25,825 bases of DNA, from positions 1 through 25,825 of the forward strand of contig CAXMMT010000015.1 of the NCBI GenBank assembly GCA_964194555.1, in the 5' to 3' direction. This DNA comes from SZUA-217 sp964194555 (lineage in GTDB: Bacteria; Actinomycetota; Acidimicrobiia; Spongiisociales; ZC4RG35). The notes under the pieces are model-generated. The model saw only the letters and a program-made list of their open reading frames with translations. It did not search any database and was not told the DNA's origin. Below, one piece after another: positions 1 through 8,092 of the stretch. Numbering within the stretch: the stretch's first letter is position 1; each line of letters starts with the position of its first letter. Made by a program: the position numbers and the translations under genes.

Positions 1-1
1 C

Positions 2-409
2 CACCGAGATCATCGAGCCGCAAAGCACTGGCGTGCCGAAGACGTTCTGTCATTCGGCTTCACCTCCCACTACGAACTCATGTGGGAAATGTTTCGCAAG
101 ACAGCGCTCGGAATGGCCGGAGAGAACGTGATCGTGGTTGCAGATCAGACGGTCAACCCCGATGACGTCGCTGGAGGAATTCGGATCGAAACCAATGCCG
201 GCCAGATTGATCTAGGGGAGTCCCACGTACTCGAACCATGCGTCGAGTTCACCCGGTTCATGACATCTCGTCCGGATGCGAGCGCTCAGGAGGTCAAAAA
301 CGACCGTGAGAAGCTGCGTAATGGCGTTCGTGGTTATGCAGTGGGCATTCCCGGCCCCAACCCGGTCGAAGTCGGTCTGGGAGATCTCGTTTCCCTCCGA
401 ACGCTGTGA
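2..409 (+). CDS. MOSC-like domain protein, C-terminal part (5' end outside window)
   Basis: An open frame runs in from the left edge and stops with TGA at 407-409, so only the last 135 codons are visible. An ATG at 80 lies inside the frame, but coding-like sequence continues upstream of it, so I treat the gene as truncated by the window. The visible part contains GENVIV, then an acidic stretch, then LEPCVEF followed by a basic helix and NGVRGYAVGI. That layout (GEN motif, PC-x-x-F motif, final beta strands) resembles the C-terminal half of MOSC domains, which act in sulfur carrier or molybdenum cofactor chemistry. The match rests on motif memory only, and the cysteine position fits loosely. 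It converges on the TetR gene with a shared hairpin between them. Its role is not established here. Confidence 0.55.
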   Translation, partial: HRDHRAAKHWRAEDVLSFGFTSHYELMWEMFRKTALGMAGENVIVVADQTVNPDDVAGGIRIETNAGQIDLGESHVLEPCVEFTRFMTSRPDASAQEVKNDREKLRNGVRGYAVGIPGPNPVEVGLGDLVSLRTL

Positions 410-425
410 GCCTCAACAAGAACAG

Positions 426-445
426 CCCGGCCGACTCAGGCCGGG
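426..445. terminator. Hairpin between convergent MOSC-like and TetR genes
   Basis: CCCGGCC (426-432), loop GACTCA, GGCCGGG (439-445): a perfect 7-bp stem. It overlaps the TetR stop codon (438-436 on the minus strand). Read on the minus strand, the stem is followed by CTGTTCTTGTTG, a loose T-rich tract. Read on the plus strand there is no T-run. It is probably a weak terminator, better suited to the TetR transcript. Confidence 0.5.
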
Positions 446-1056
446 ATGATTGCTTCGGTCAGGGCGCCATGTGAAAGCCCGAGATCCTTCTCGATTCCAC
501 TAGCAGCCCACTTGGCCGCTTTTTCACGTTCTATGACCGCCGGATGCGCGACTACCTGAAGCGATAGCCCATCGAGAAGCGACAACGCCCTCCATGCCGT
601 GGCTTCGACGTCCACGTCATCGAACTCCCCGGTCTCTATTCCGTGGCGGATCACCTCTGAGAGAAGACTCTGCCATTCGATGTTCAGATCGCGGGATCTC
701 TCTCGAACTGCGTCGTTTCGTCCAGCCTCGGACCAAGCATCGAGCCAGAATTGAAAGGTTTCGTCGTTGTCGGGGTCGGCCCAAGCCGCGAAGTATGCGG
801 CGAGTTTGCCGGTGGGTGAATCGGCGAGGTCCATCCGCTCGCGGGTCGCCGACAGATCGGTCTGTGCCACCTGGGCGAAGACGACGGCAAGGAGTTCATC
901 CATCGATGCGAAGTAGTGGTGGATCAGGCCACTCGACGTGCCCATCTCCTCGGCCACATCGCGCACCGTGGTAGCCGACAGACCCTTTCGGGTTGCCACT
1001 GCCTGTGCGGCCTCGACGATCGTCTGTCGTCTCACCCCTGGGTTCATACGGGTCAT
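436..1056 (-). CDS. TetR/AcrR-family repressor, BetI-like
   Basis: A 206-aa one-component transcriptional regulator. I chose the ATG at 1056 (MTRMNPGVRR); a second ATG at 1047 is possible, and longer readings run through the divergent promoter. The N-terminus carries the TetR DNA-binding helices: IVEAAQAVATRKG, then TVRDVAEEMGTSSGLIHHYF as the helix-turn-helix, with the family-typical YF. The rest is helical and resembles the C-terminal ligand domain of BetI-type regulators (FWLDAWSEA, IEWQSLLSEVIRHG). BetI proteins repress choline/betaine genes; the ligand here is unknown. The gene is divergent from the GcvT-type gene at 1126, and the 69-bp gap holds an 18-bp imperfect inverted repeat that recurs at 9221-9238. 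This suggests that it controls both that operon and the transporter/dehydrogenase locus, and itself. Family call strong; ligand and regulon inferred. Confidence 0.9.
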   Translation of the reverse strand: MTRMNPGVRRQTIVEAAQAVATRKGLSATTVRDVAEEMGTSSGLIHHYFASMDELLAVVFAQVAQTDLSATRERMDLADSPTGKLAAYFAAWADPDNDETFQFWLDAWSEAGRNDAVRERSRDLNIEWQSLLSEVIRHGIETGEFDDVDVEATAWRALSLLDGLSLQVVAHPAVIEREKAAKWAASGIEKDLGLSHGALTEAIIPA

Positions 1057-1068
1057 ATCAGTAACTCT

Positions 1069-1098
1069 ATTGCGCGCACGTCCAATAGTGAATACCGT
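1069..1098 (+). promoter_or_regulatory. Shared promoter/operator element, copy 1
   Basis: The core is ATTGCGCGCACGTCCAAT (1069-1086), with arms ATTG/CAAT around a 10-bp centre; with one flanking base the arms become TATTG/CAATA. It is followed by AGTGAATA and CCGT. Read as a promoter, -35 TTGCGC (1070-1075) is separated by 17 bp from -10 TACCGT (1093-1098), giving a start near 1105 and a short leader to the ATG at 1126. The opposite arm supplies TTGGAC, a possible -35 for the divergent TetR gene. The same element, with identical spacing, occurs at 9221-9250. The CGTCCAAT half resembles the BetI-type operator half-site as I recall it. Confidence 0.7.
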
Positions 1099-1125
1099 GG
1101 GACTTCCTTGTCGAGAGTGAATCAC

Positions 1126-2319
1126 ATGCGAACGACACCCTTCTACAACCGGACCAGCGAGTTGAATCAGACGGGTCTTTGGGACCACTGGGCCGGGTAT
1201 CTCTCAGCAAGGCAATACCACCTCTCTGAAAAGCTCGAGTACTTCGCGGTGCGAAATGCGGCCGGGGTTTATGACACTTCTCCCCTGTACAAGCATCGGA
1301 TTCACGGCAAGGACGCGGAATCCTACCTCGCGGGAGTTCTCGCACGCGATGTTCGAAGATGCCGGCCAGGTCAGGCCCAATACACGATCTGGTGCGACGA
1401 CGATGGCTATGTCATCGAGGACGGAATGCTTTTTCGCATTTCCGAAACCGAATTCATGCTCACAGCCGCCGAGCCGAATGCTGCATACTTCCAGGGTCTC
1501 ATAGGCGGGGCGTCGGTGGAGGTCGATGACATTTCCGAAGATGTGGCTTCTCTGGCCGTTCAGGGACCTCGGTCGAAAGCGATTCTCTCGACGATTGCTC
1601 CCGACATCGCCGAGCTCCACCCCTTCGACGTCGCCGAGACCAAATTCGATGGCTCGCCCATCACCGTTTCCCGTACGGGCTTCACCGGGGATCTCGGCTA
1701 CGAGCTGTGGGTTGAGGCCGAGGACGCACTTGAAGTATGGGACAGTCTGTTCGACGCCGGCAAAGACCACGGCTTGATGCCCTTTGGGGAAACCGCCCTC
1801 GTCATGACGAGACTCGAGGCCGGTCTGCTGTTGATCGGCGCTGACTTCGGATCGAGTCGATACGCGTGGACCGAAGGCGAATGCTCAACACCAGGCGAGC
1901 TCGGACTGCAATGGATGTTCAGAAACATGGCCAAAGACCAGCGTCCATTCATCGGTCGAGCAGCGATCCAGCGGGATCTGGACGGGGCTGGCAGAAGACG
2001 TCTTGTCGGCTTGACCATTGACTGGGAGGAGTGGGATGACCACTACACCCAGGCCGGGCACGTCCCGCCAAAAGACCACACACCTATGGCTGAAGAGATA
2101 CCCCTATTCGACAGGTACCAGGAGCGAGCCGGCTTCGCCACCAGCTTCATGTACTCGCCGATGGTGCAGCGTCACATTGCGATCGCTCAGGTCTCACCGG
2201 AGTTCTCCGCTTTGGGCAGTGAGGTCGACTTTGAGGTGACGATCGATCATGTGCTCCACTACATCAAGGCCGTGGTCACCAAGATGCCCTTCTACGACCC
2301 GCCCCACAAGACAGCGTGA
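1126..2319 (+). CDS. Standalone GcvT-type aminomethyltransferase (folate-dependent demethylase family)
   Basis: A 397-aa protein of the glycine-cleavage T-protein fold. Family members move a one-carbon unit from an amine (or other methyl donor) to tetrahydrofolate. Visible family marks include VYDTSPLYKHRIHGKDAESYL near the N-terminus, QYTIWCDDDGYVIEDGML (matching the GcvT segment that carries the catalytic Asp), LAVQGPRSKAIL, and SRTGFTGDLGYELWV. The start is the ATG at 1126, with a weak GAGAG about 9 nt upstream; in-frame GTG (1117) and TTG (1108) are alternatives. It is longer than canonical GcvT (about 360 aa), and no gcvH or gcvP is nearby, so a role in amine demethylation is likelier than glycine cleavage. 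DmdA-like DMSP demethylases share this fold and cannot be excluded. The next gene starts 9 nt downstream, indicating an operon. Confidence 0.85.
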   Translation: MRTTPFYNRTSELNQTGLWDHWAGYLSARQYHLSEKLEYFAVRNAAGVYDTSPLYKHRIHGKDAESYLAGVLARDVRRCRPGQAQYTIWCDDDGYVIEDGMLFRISETEFMLTAAEPNAAYFQGLIGGASVEVDDISEDVASLAVQGPRSKAILSTIAPDIAELHPFDVAETKFDGSPITVSRTGFTGDLGYELWVEAEDALEVWDSLFDAGKDHGLMPFGETALVMTRLEAGLLLIGADFGSSRYAWTEGECSTPGELGLQWMFRNMAKDQRPFIGRAAIQRDLDGAGRRRLVGLTIDWEEWDDHYTQAGHVPPKDHTPMAEEIPLFDRYQERAGFATSFMYSPMVQRHIAIAQVSPEFSALGSEVDFEVTIDHVLHYIKAVVTKMPFYDPPHKTA

Positions 2320-2328
2320 GGATCTGAT

Positions 2329-3927
2329 ATGACAGAACATCGAACCTACGACGCCATAGTTGTCGGTGGCGGCCACAACGGCCTTGTCCACGGGGCGTAC
2401 CTGGCCAAGGCCGGGCTCCGAACTCTGATCCTCGAGCGACGTGACATCGTGGGCGGCGCAGCAATCACAGAGGAGCTGACACCGGGATTCCAGTTCACCA
2501 CTTTCTCCTATGCGCTGAGCCAGCTCCGGCCGCAGATTGTCCAAGAGCTCGATCTGGTGAAATACGGGTTCATGCCTCTCCTGATGGAGTCGAACCTCAC
2601 CCCGATGGACAATGGCGACTATCTCCTTTTGGGCCAGGACGAGCAGGCGAACACTGCGGAGATCAGACGTCATTCCTCCCATGATGCTGATGCTTTTGAG
2701 CAGTTTTCCCATGATGTGGCGATGGTCGTTCAGGCGGTTCGTCCGCTTCTTGATTCGATTCCGCCCGACATCACAAGCACCGACCCCGAAGAGTTGATGC
2801 GGATGGCCGCTCTTGCCCAGCACGTGCGGAGTCTTCCGCCTCGAGTTGTCCACAACGGGATGAGGCTTCTCACGGGGAGTGTGGCGGACTTTGTCGACGA
2901 CTACTTCGAGAGCGAGATCCTCAAAGCCGCGATTGCGAGTGCCGGGATAATCGGATCGAAGGTGGGTCCAAGGTCTCAGGGATCCGGGCTTGTCATGCTC
3001 TACATGTCGATCGGAGAGCATGATGGGGACCAGGGAGCGTGGTCCTTTCACAAGGGCGGTAATGGAGGCTTCACCCAGGTGCTTGCCCGAGCCGCGGTTG
3101 GGTTCGGAGCGGAAATTGCCACCGGAGCCGCAGTATCAAGTGTGATAACAGAGAACGGCAGGGCGACCGGCGTGGCGCTCGAGGACGGGACTGAGATAGA
3201 GGCCGATGTGGTGGTCAGCTCCCTCGATCCCCGCCGAACCTTCCTGCAGCTCGTCGAACCCAGAGAGCTTCCAACCGAACTGGTCGACTCCGTCCGGAGG
3301 ATGCGTTTTCAGGGCACTTCGTCCAAAGTGAACTTTGCCTTGGATGGGCTTCCCAACTTCCCGGCACTGGCTGATCGAGGTGAAGACCCGTTTCGGGGGT
3401 TCATCAACATGGGCCCGACAATCGACTATCTGGAACGTGCTTTCGACGATGCAAAATATGGGTGGTACTCGAAGAACCCCTATCTCGATGGATGTGTCCA
3501 ATCAACGATTGATCGTGACATGGCGCCTCCCGGCAAGCACGTGATGTCCAACTTCGTCCAGTACACCCCTTACGAGTTGAAGGGGAGTGATTGGGACACC
3601 GAACGGGAGAACCTCGGGGATACGGTGCAGGCGACAATCGAGAGGTTCTTTCCCGGGTTCGGTGACCTGGTACTCCATCGCGAGGTGGTGACACCACTTG
3701 ACATCGAGCGGACGACCGGTCTGACCGAGGGCAACATCTACGGAGGGGAGTTTCTTGCTCCACAAATGTACTTCTTCCGGCCTGCTCCAGGTTGGAACCA
3801 GTATCGGACACCGATCTCGGGGTACTACCAATGTGGCTCCGGTACACACCCCGGCGGATGTGTGATGGGGGGTCCCGCCAGACTTGCTGCCACTCAGATT
3901 CTCGGCGACCTGAAGGCGGCGCAGTAG
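2329..3927 (+). CDS. PYROXD2-type NAD(P)/FAD oxidoreductase (COG1233-like)
   Basis: A 532-aa flavoprotein. The N-terminal dinucleotide-binding motif is VVGGGHNGLVHGAYLAKAG, followed by ERRDIVGGAAITEE and LSQLRPQIVQEL. This is the signature of the phytoene-desaturase-like PYROXD2 family rather than of carotenoid desaturases, which lack the LRPQI block. The C-terminal FAD-closing segment is GSGTHPGGCVMGGPARLAA. Animal PYROXD2 has no firmly known reaction, so neither does this protein. It lies 9 nt after the GcvT-type gene and 5 nt before the amine-oxidase gene, all on one strand. That placement suggests it oxidises an amine or enamine whose C1 product the GcvT protein captures, an inference from context and from the fused FAD-GcvT enzymes at 9304-14236. 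No carotenoid gene is nearby. Confidence 0.85.
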   Translation: MTEHRTYDAIVVGGGHNGLVHGAYLAKAGLRTLILERRDIVGGAAITEELTPGFQFTTFSYALSQLRPQIVQELDLVKYGFMPLLMESNLTPMDNGDYLLLGQDEQANTAEIRRHSSHDADAFEQFSHDVAMVVQAVRPLLDSIPPDITSTDPEELMRMAALAQHVRSLPPRVVHNGMRLLTGSVADFVDDYFESEILKAAIASAGIIGSKVGPRSQGSGLVMLYMSIGEHDGDQGAWSFHKGGNGGFTQVLARAAVGFGAEIATGAAVSSVITENGRATGVALEDGTEIEADVVVSSLDPRRTFLQLVEPRELPTELVDSVRRMRFQGTSSKVNFALDGLPNFPALADRGEDPFRGFINMGPTIDYLERAFDDAKYGWYSKNPYLDGCVQSTIDRDMAPPGKHVMSNFVQYTPYELKGSDWDTERENLGDTVQATIERFFPGFGDLVLHREVVTPLDIERTTGLTEGNIYGGEFLAPQMYFFRPAPGWNQYRTPISGYYQCGSGTHPGGCVMGGPARLAATQILGDLKAAQ

Positions 3928-3932
3928 CGCAA

Positions 3933-5135
3933 ATGGCCCGGATTGTTGTCATCGGAGCTGGTATGGCCGGGCTAACCGCCGCTCTACGGCTCAGTCAGGC
4001 AAACCACGACGTAACTGTCCTCGAGGCTCGTGATCGTGTCGGCGGTCGCGTTCACTCTGTGACGTTGGCCAACGGTGAGGTGGCTGAACTGGGTGGAGAG
4101 TGGATCAGCGCCGACCAACTGTTCGTCGTCGATCTAGCCGAAGAGCTCGGAGTGCCGATGAGTGACATCGGTATTGACTTTTCAAAACGAGATCTCGTCG
4201 GGTCGGGGCCTATAGAGGATGCAGAACATCGCCGGGTAGCCGCGATCGCGAACGAGGCAATCGCGAACCTGTCGGACGATGAACAGGGTGCAATGACTGC
4301 CGCCGATCTGTTCGCACGCCTCGACGATGGATCAGATGCGTTCATGGTGCTGCGAAACCGGATAGAAGGCTCAGCCGGAGTGGTCGCCGATCGGATCGGG
4401 GTCTCTGAGGTTGTTGGCGACTTTGGACTCGGTGAAGCGACCTACTTGAGGGTCGATGGCGGCAACCAATCCTTCGCGGAGGCGATTGCACGTCGGCTGA
4501 TTGATGTACGCCTGGGCCATCCGGTAGAAGGCATTACCGCCACCGACTCAGGCGTGTCGATTGGGAGTGGTGGTCACATTTTCGAAGCCGAAGCTGCTGT
4601 TATCGCTGTTCCACTTCCTCTGATAACTCGTCTGCGGTTCGAACCACCGCTCAATGATGCGATGTTGGATGCATTGGAGAAGTTGACCATGGGCACAGCG
4701 GCGAAACTCGCTTTACCGACCGACGTCGAGCCGCCCCTGGTTGCTTTGCAGAACAGAGATGCCACCTGGTGGTGTTGGACGGGTGCCGGCGAGAACACGG
4801 CAGCGAGAATGGTCGTAACTGCGTTTGCAGGGACGGAATCAGCCATCCGGGGGGTACAGGAGGACTGGCCGGATCGGATCAGCGCAGCGCTTCCGGGGGT
4901 TGGTCTCATCGATGCGCCCGAGTTCATCGATTGGGGGCAGGAGGAGTGGTCCCAGGGTTGCTACTCCGCCTTGGCTCCCGGTGATGAGGTGCTTCTCAAT
5001 GCTTTCTCAACGGCAGGTCGGGTCGTCTTCGCCGGCGAGCACACTCTCGGCGCCGGGACCATTGACGGTGCGATCGAGAGCGGCGAGATTGCTGCCAATC
5101 GGATTAGGACGTACTTGGCTCGAATCGCTCCATGA
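3933..5135 (+). CDS. Flavin amine oxidase (monoamine/polyamine oxidase family)
   Basis: A 400-aa FAD enzyme of the MAO/polyamine oxidase family, which oxidises amines to imines with release of hydrogen peroxide or reduction of an acceptor. The start is the ATG at 3933 (MARIVVIGAG), 5 nt after the previous stop. FAD motifs are GAGMAGL (residues 8-14), EARDRVGGRV, and the closing VVFAGEHTLGAGTIDGAIESG. Residue 343 is a Cys in SQGCYSALAPGD, the position where MAO-A and MAO-B carry the flavin thioether; many bacterial relatives have GAY instead, so covalent FAD is possible but not proven. It is the last gene of the plus operon and ends at a strong terminator. At 400 aa it is shorter than typical MAO (450-530 aa). 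The substrate is unknown; a primary or secondary amine fits the locus. Confidence 0.87.
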   Translation: MARIVVIGAGMAGLTAALRLSQANHDVTVLEARDRVGGRVHSVTLANGEVAELGGEWISADQLFVVDLAEELGVPMSDIGIDFSKRDLVGSGPIEDAEHRRVAAIANEAIANLSDDEQGAMTAADLFARLDDGSDAFMVLRNRIEGSAGVVADRIGVSEVVGDFGLGEATYLRVDGGNQSFAEAIARRLIDVRLGHPVEGITATDSGVSIGSGGHIFEAEAAVIAVPLPLITRLRFEPPLNDAMLDALEKLTMGTAAKLALPTDVEPPLVALQNRDATWWCWTGAGENTAARMVVTAFAGTESAIRGVQEDWPDRISAALPGVGLIDAPEFIDWGQEEWSQGCYSALAPGDEVLLNAFSTAGRVVFAGEHTLGAGTIDGAIESGEIAANRIRTYLARIAP

Positions 5136-5144
5136 CCCACAGAA

Positions 5145-5170
5145 AGAGGGGGCCGGTGCCGGCCCCCTCT
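5145..5170. terminator. Bidirectional intrinsic terminator between convergent operons
   Basis: AGAGGGGGCCG pairs perfectly with CGGCCCCCTCT around a 4-nt loop (11-bp stem, very GC-rich). On the plus strand it is followed within 6 nt by TTTT; on the minus strand by TTTCT. It sits between the amine-oxidase stop (5135) and the potD stop (5195), so it can end both convergent operons. Confidence 0.85.
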
Positions 5171-5194
5171 CTGCGTTTTCGAATCGAGGCTTCG

Positions 5195-6352
5195 TTACCC
5201 CTTCGCTCTCGTGAAGGCGTCGGCGTAGTAGTTGTTCATGTCTCCCAGGTCCAAGAAGAACTCCAGGATCGCCATCGTCTCCTCCGGCGGGTAGATGGCG
5301 TCCCACTCGAGGATCTCCTCGTAGATGAACGCCTCCGCTGCTTCGTTGGGGCTGGCGTAGAAGTTGAAGTTGGTCAACGTGCCGCCATTCTCCGCGTCGA
5401 GAATGAAGTTGATGAACGTCTGCGCCGTGCATGGATGCTCGGCTGTCGTCGGGATCGCCATCGTGTCGACCCAGGCCGCAGAGCCTTCGATCGGGATGGC
5501 ATACCCGAAGTCCTCGTAGCCGTCGTACGTGAGGTTCCCATCTTCGTCATACTCCGAGATCCTGTCGAACTCGGCCAGAAAATCGCCGTTCCAGCCCTGA
5601 GACACGTTGAACTCGCCGCTGGAGAGCAGGGTCCAATATGAGCCCGAGTTGAACGCGGCGATCCACTCGTTGGTCTCCGCGATCAGGTCCGCGGCTTCAT
5701 CGACCTCGTCCGTATTGAGCGTGTTCAGCGAGTAGCCCAGATACTTCAGGGCCGATCCCAGCGTCTCCCTCGTGTCATCGAGCAACGAGATGAATCCCGC
5801 GTTCGGTGCAGCCATCTCGGGATCGAACAGCACAGCCCACGACACGCCGTCCGTGTCGTCGATCGCGTCATAGCTGAATCCAATCCCGGTGGTACCCCAC
5901 TGATACGGAGCTGAGAACCGGTTCCCCGGGTCATACCCCGGATCCTGGAACAGCGGAGCGATGTTCGCATCCAAGTTGGGGATCGCCGCTCGGTTGAGTT
6001 CGACGAGCAGGTCGGCGTCGATCATCGTGACCACCATGTAGTCCGAGGGCACGATCACGTCGTAAGAGGCGCCGGCATCGATCTGGGCGAGCATGTCCTC
6101 GTTGGAGTTGAAGATCGTTTGCGTGACCTTTTCGCCGTGCTCTTCCTCGAACTTCGCCAAGAGGTCGTCGAGCTCGGCGTCCTCAGCCAAAGCACCCGTC
6201 GGGATGTATTCGGCCCAGTTGTACAGGTTTAGGTCGCCATCGGTTTGGCCCGCTTCGCAACCGTCGGCCAATACTTGAACGTCGGTCTCCGAGCCACCGC
6301 ATGCGGCCACAACAAGGGCCAGCACCGCGATAATACCCAATAGTCGCTTCAT
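5195..6352 (-). CDS. potD: Polyamine-type ABC transporter substrate-binding lipoprotein (PotD-like)
   Basis: A 385-aa extracytoplasmic binding protein. The first 18 residues form a lipoprotein signal (hydrophobic stretch ending VVAAC, lipidated Cys18). Mature motifs match PotD: LYNWAEYIP, ASYDVIVPSDY, PYQWGTTGIG, LDDTRETLG, WNGDF and WVDTMAIP. Residues aligning with the E. coli PotD polyamine contacts are present: Trp46, Tyr49, Ser103, Tyr105, Asp193, Glu196, Trp254, Trp294 and Asp296. This argues for a di- or polyamine-like cationic ligand, although the exact compound cannot be read from motifs. The ATG at 6352 follows a good ribosome site (AAGGAGAAG) and lies 13 nt after potC. It is the last gene of the potABCD operon. 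The gap to the convergent amine oxidase holds a terminator. Confidence 0.92.
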   Translation of the reverse strand: MKRLLGIIAVLALVVAACGGSETDVQVLADGCEAGQTDGDLNLYNWAEYIPTGALAEDAELDDLLAKFEEEHGEKVTQTIFNSNEDMLAQIDAGASYDVIVPSDYMVVTMIDADLLVELNRAAIPNLDANIAPLFQDPGYDPGNRFSAPYQWGTTGIGFSYDAIDDTDGVSWAVLFDPEMAAPNAGFISLLDDTRETLGSALKYLGYSLNTLNTDEVDEAADLIAETNEWIAAFNSGSYWTLLSSGEFNVSQGWNGDFLAEFDRISEYDEDGNLTYDGYEDFGYAIPIEGSAAWVDTMAIPTTAEHPCTAQTFINFILDAENGGTLTNFNFYASPNEAAEAFIYEEILEWDAIYPPEETMAILEFFLDLGDMNNYYADAFTRAKG

Positions 6353-6365
6353 GAATACTTCTCCT

Positions 6366-7190
6366 TCATTGTCGTTGCTTTCTTTCGGCGCGTGTTTGAA
6401 ACATCAGTGAAGCCAGGACCAGCACCATCGAGACCACGATCATAAGCGTCGAGACTGCATTGATTACCGGCGTGACCGTGCGTCTTATGAGACCGAACAC
6501 GTAGACGGGCAGCGTTGTCGATCCCGGGCCCTGGACAAAGCTGGTGATCACGACATCGTCAAGCGACAGCGTCAGGGCGAGTAGGGCGCCACCGAGGACT
6601 CCGGGCATGATCAAGGGCAGCGTCACCCGTCGGAACGTCTGCCATCGATCGGCGTACAGATCGGCAGCGGCATCCTCCATTGCCGGATCCATATGGGCCA
6701 ACCTGGCTCGGACCACGATCGCGACGAATGAGATGTTGAAGGCTATGTGTGCCAGCGTGATTGAACCGCGACCGAGCGGAATGACGCCGGTCGAGGTGAA
6801 CCACAACAGGAGCATGACAGCCATCGCGACGTCGGGGATGATGATCGGCAGGTACAACAACCCGTCGAAGGCACCGCGGCCGAGCCATCGCCGGTAGCGG
6901 TCCAGGGAGAGCGCTGCAGCCGTACCAAGCACGGTGGCGACGGCGGTCGAAATCAACGCAACTACCACCGAGTTCTCCAGGGAGTTCATCAGCTGCTCGC
7001 TGCCAAGCATCTGCTCGTACCAGCGGAGGGAGAACCCGCCCCATCTCCCCACACTCTCGGAGCCCGAGAAGGAGAAAACGACGACAATCAGGATGGGCAG
7101 GTAGAGGAAGGCGAACACCAGCCAGCCGAAGATGGCCAGGGACCGGTCCACGCGCGGGTGTGCTGCGGCGCCCTGATGCAGCGTCGTCAT
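6366..7190 (-). CDS. potC: Polyamine-type ABC transporter permease (PotC-like)
   Basis: A 274-aa inner-membrane permease with about six hydrophobic segments, beginning with IFGWLVFAFLYLPILIVVVF. The cytoplasmic coupling loop for the ATPase (EAA motif) is visible as MEDAAADLYADRWQTFRRV followed by LPLIMPGVLGG. LYLPILIVVVFSFSGS and LSLDDVVITSFVQGPGSTTLPVYVF are typical of the PotC subfamily. Its ATG overlaps the potB stop as ATGA (7190-7187), indicating translational coupling. With PotB it would form the heterodimeric channel energised by PotA. Confidence 0.92.
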   Translation of the reverse strand: MTTLHQGAAAHPRVDRSLAIFGWLVFAFLYLPILIVVVFSFSGSESVGRWGGFSLRWYEQMLGSEQLMNSLENSVVVALISTAVATVLGTAAALSLDRYRRWLGRGAFDGLLYLPIIIPDVAMAVMLLLWFTSTGVIPLGRGSITLAHIAFNISFVAIVVRARLAHMDPAMEDAAADLYADRWQTFRRVTLPLIMPGVLGGALLALTLSLDDVVITSFVQGPGSTTLPVYVFGLIRRTVTPVINAVSTLMIVVSMVLVLASLMFQTRAERKQRQ

Positions 7191-8092
7191 ATTGTCCTGC
7201 CACCGGTGCGGAAGTAGATCAAGGTCGTCACCAGCATGACGATCAGAATCGCCCCGGAGAGGGCGGATCCGAACGGCCAGTTCCGCGCCGCCTGAAACTG
7301 GGTGACGATGAGGTTGCCGAGCAGGTTTGTCTTAGCTCCACCGAGGATGTCGGGGGTGACGTAGGCACCGAGGCTGGGGATGAACACCAGAATCGATCCG
7401 GCGATGATTCCCGGTTTTGACAGGGGGAGCGTGATCTTCCGGAACGCCTTGGAGCCCGAGGCGTAGAGGTCCCTCCCCGCCTCGACCAGGCTCCAGTCCA
7501 TGCGCTCGAGAGCGGCGTAGAGGGGCAGCACCATGAACGGCAGGTATCCATACACCAAGCCGATGAACACGGCGGGCTGGGTGAACAGCATCCGCCCCCA
7601 CAGCCCGGTGAGCGCGCCGAACTGGGTGATGTAGCCGTCGGAGTCGAGCAGCATCCGCCACGCATAGGTTCGGACCAGAAAGTTCGACCAGAATGGGATG
7701 AGCACCGCGACCAGTAGCAGCGTTCGGGTTCTCGGCCTCGCTCTGGTGGCAATCCAATAGGCGAGCGGGTAGGCGATGAATAGGCACAGCACGGTGTTGG
7801 CGATCGCCATGGTGAGGGACCGGACGGCGATGGTCCGCACCAGCGGATCGGCGAGCCTCGTCCAGGAGTCGAGATTCCAGTTCTCTAAGAGGGGCTTGCC
7901 GGTATTGCTACGACTGCCGAACGAGAAAACAAAGATAACGAGCAGTGGCAGCACGAAGAAAAATGTCAGATAGACATATGCCGGCGCTGCATGGAAAAAG
8001 CCACGCCACGACTCCTTCTGACGCGCCCGACGCTCCAGTTTCGGGCTGACCGCCTCTTCCTGGCTATCCCTCTTTTCGTCGAGGAGTGTCAT
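7187..8092 (-). CDS. potB: Polyamine-type ABC transporter permease (PotB-like)
   Basis: A 301-aa permease with a roughly 40-residue charged cytoplasmic N-terminus (MTLLDEKRDSQEE), then hydrophobic segments starting AAPAYVYLTFFFVLPLLVIF. The EAA-loop region is visible as LVEAGRDLYASGSKAFRKI followed by LPLSKPGIIAG. The PotB hallmark FWSNFLVRTYAW is present. I chose the ATG at 8092 because it overlaps the potA stop as ATGA (8092-8089), the same coupling used at the potB-potC junction; a longer reading would overlap potA by over 60 nt. It pairs with PotC. Confidence 0.92.
   Translation of the reverse strand: MTLLDEKRDSQEEAVSPKLERRARQKESWRGFFHAAPAYVYLTFFFVLPLLVIFVFSFGSRSNTGKPLLENWNLDSWTRLADPLVRTIAVRSLTMAIANTVLCLFIAYPLAYWIATRARPRTRTLLLVAVLIPFWSNFLVRTYAWRMLLDSDGYITQFGALTGLWGRMLFTQPAVFIGLVYGYLPFMVLPLYAALERMDWSLVEAGRDLYASGSKAFRKITLPLSKPGIIAGSILVFIPSLGAYVTPDILGGAKTNLLGNLIVTQFQAARNWPFGSALSGAILIVMLVTTLIYFRTGGRTI

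Noticed and set aside
2194..3051. 285-codon minus-strand open frame
   Set aside because: It is antisense to the PYROXD2-type gene, a common artefact in GC-rich DNA, with no protein-like motifs.
3483..3525. GTCCAATCAACGATTGATC, resembling the shared operator
   Set aside because: It is inside the PYROXD2-type coding sequence, lacks the ATTGCGC half and TAYCGT box, and is explained by codons.
2329..3927. Carotenoid (phytoene) desaturase reading
   Set aside because: The LRPQI block and HNG-type glycine motif match the PYROXD2 group, and no carotenoid genes are near.
5628..5645. GTCCAATA match to part of the shared element
   Set aside because: It is inside potD and only a short partial match without the rest of the element.
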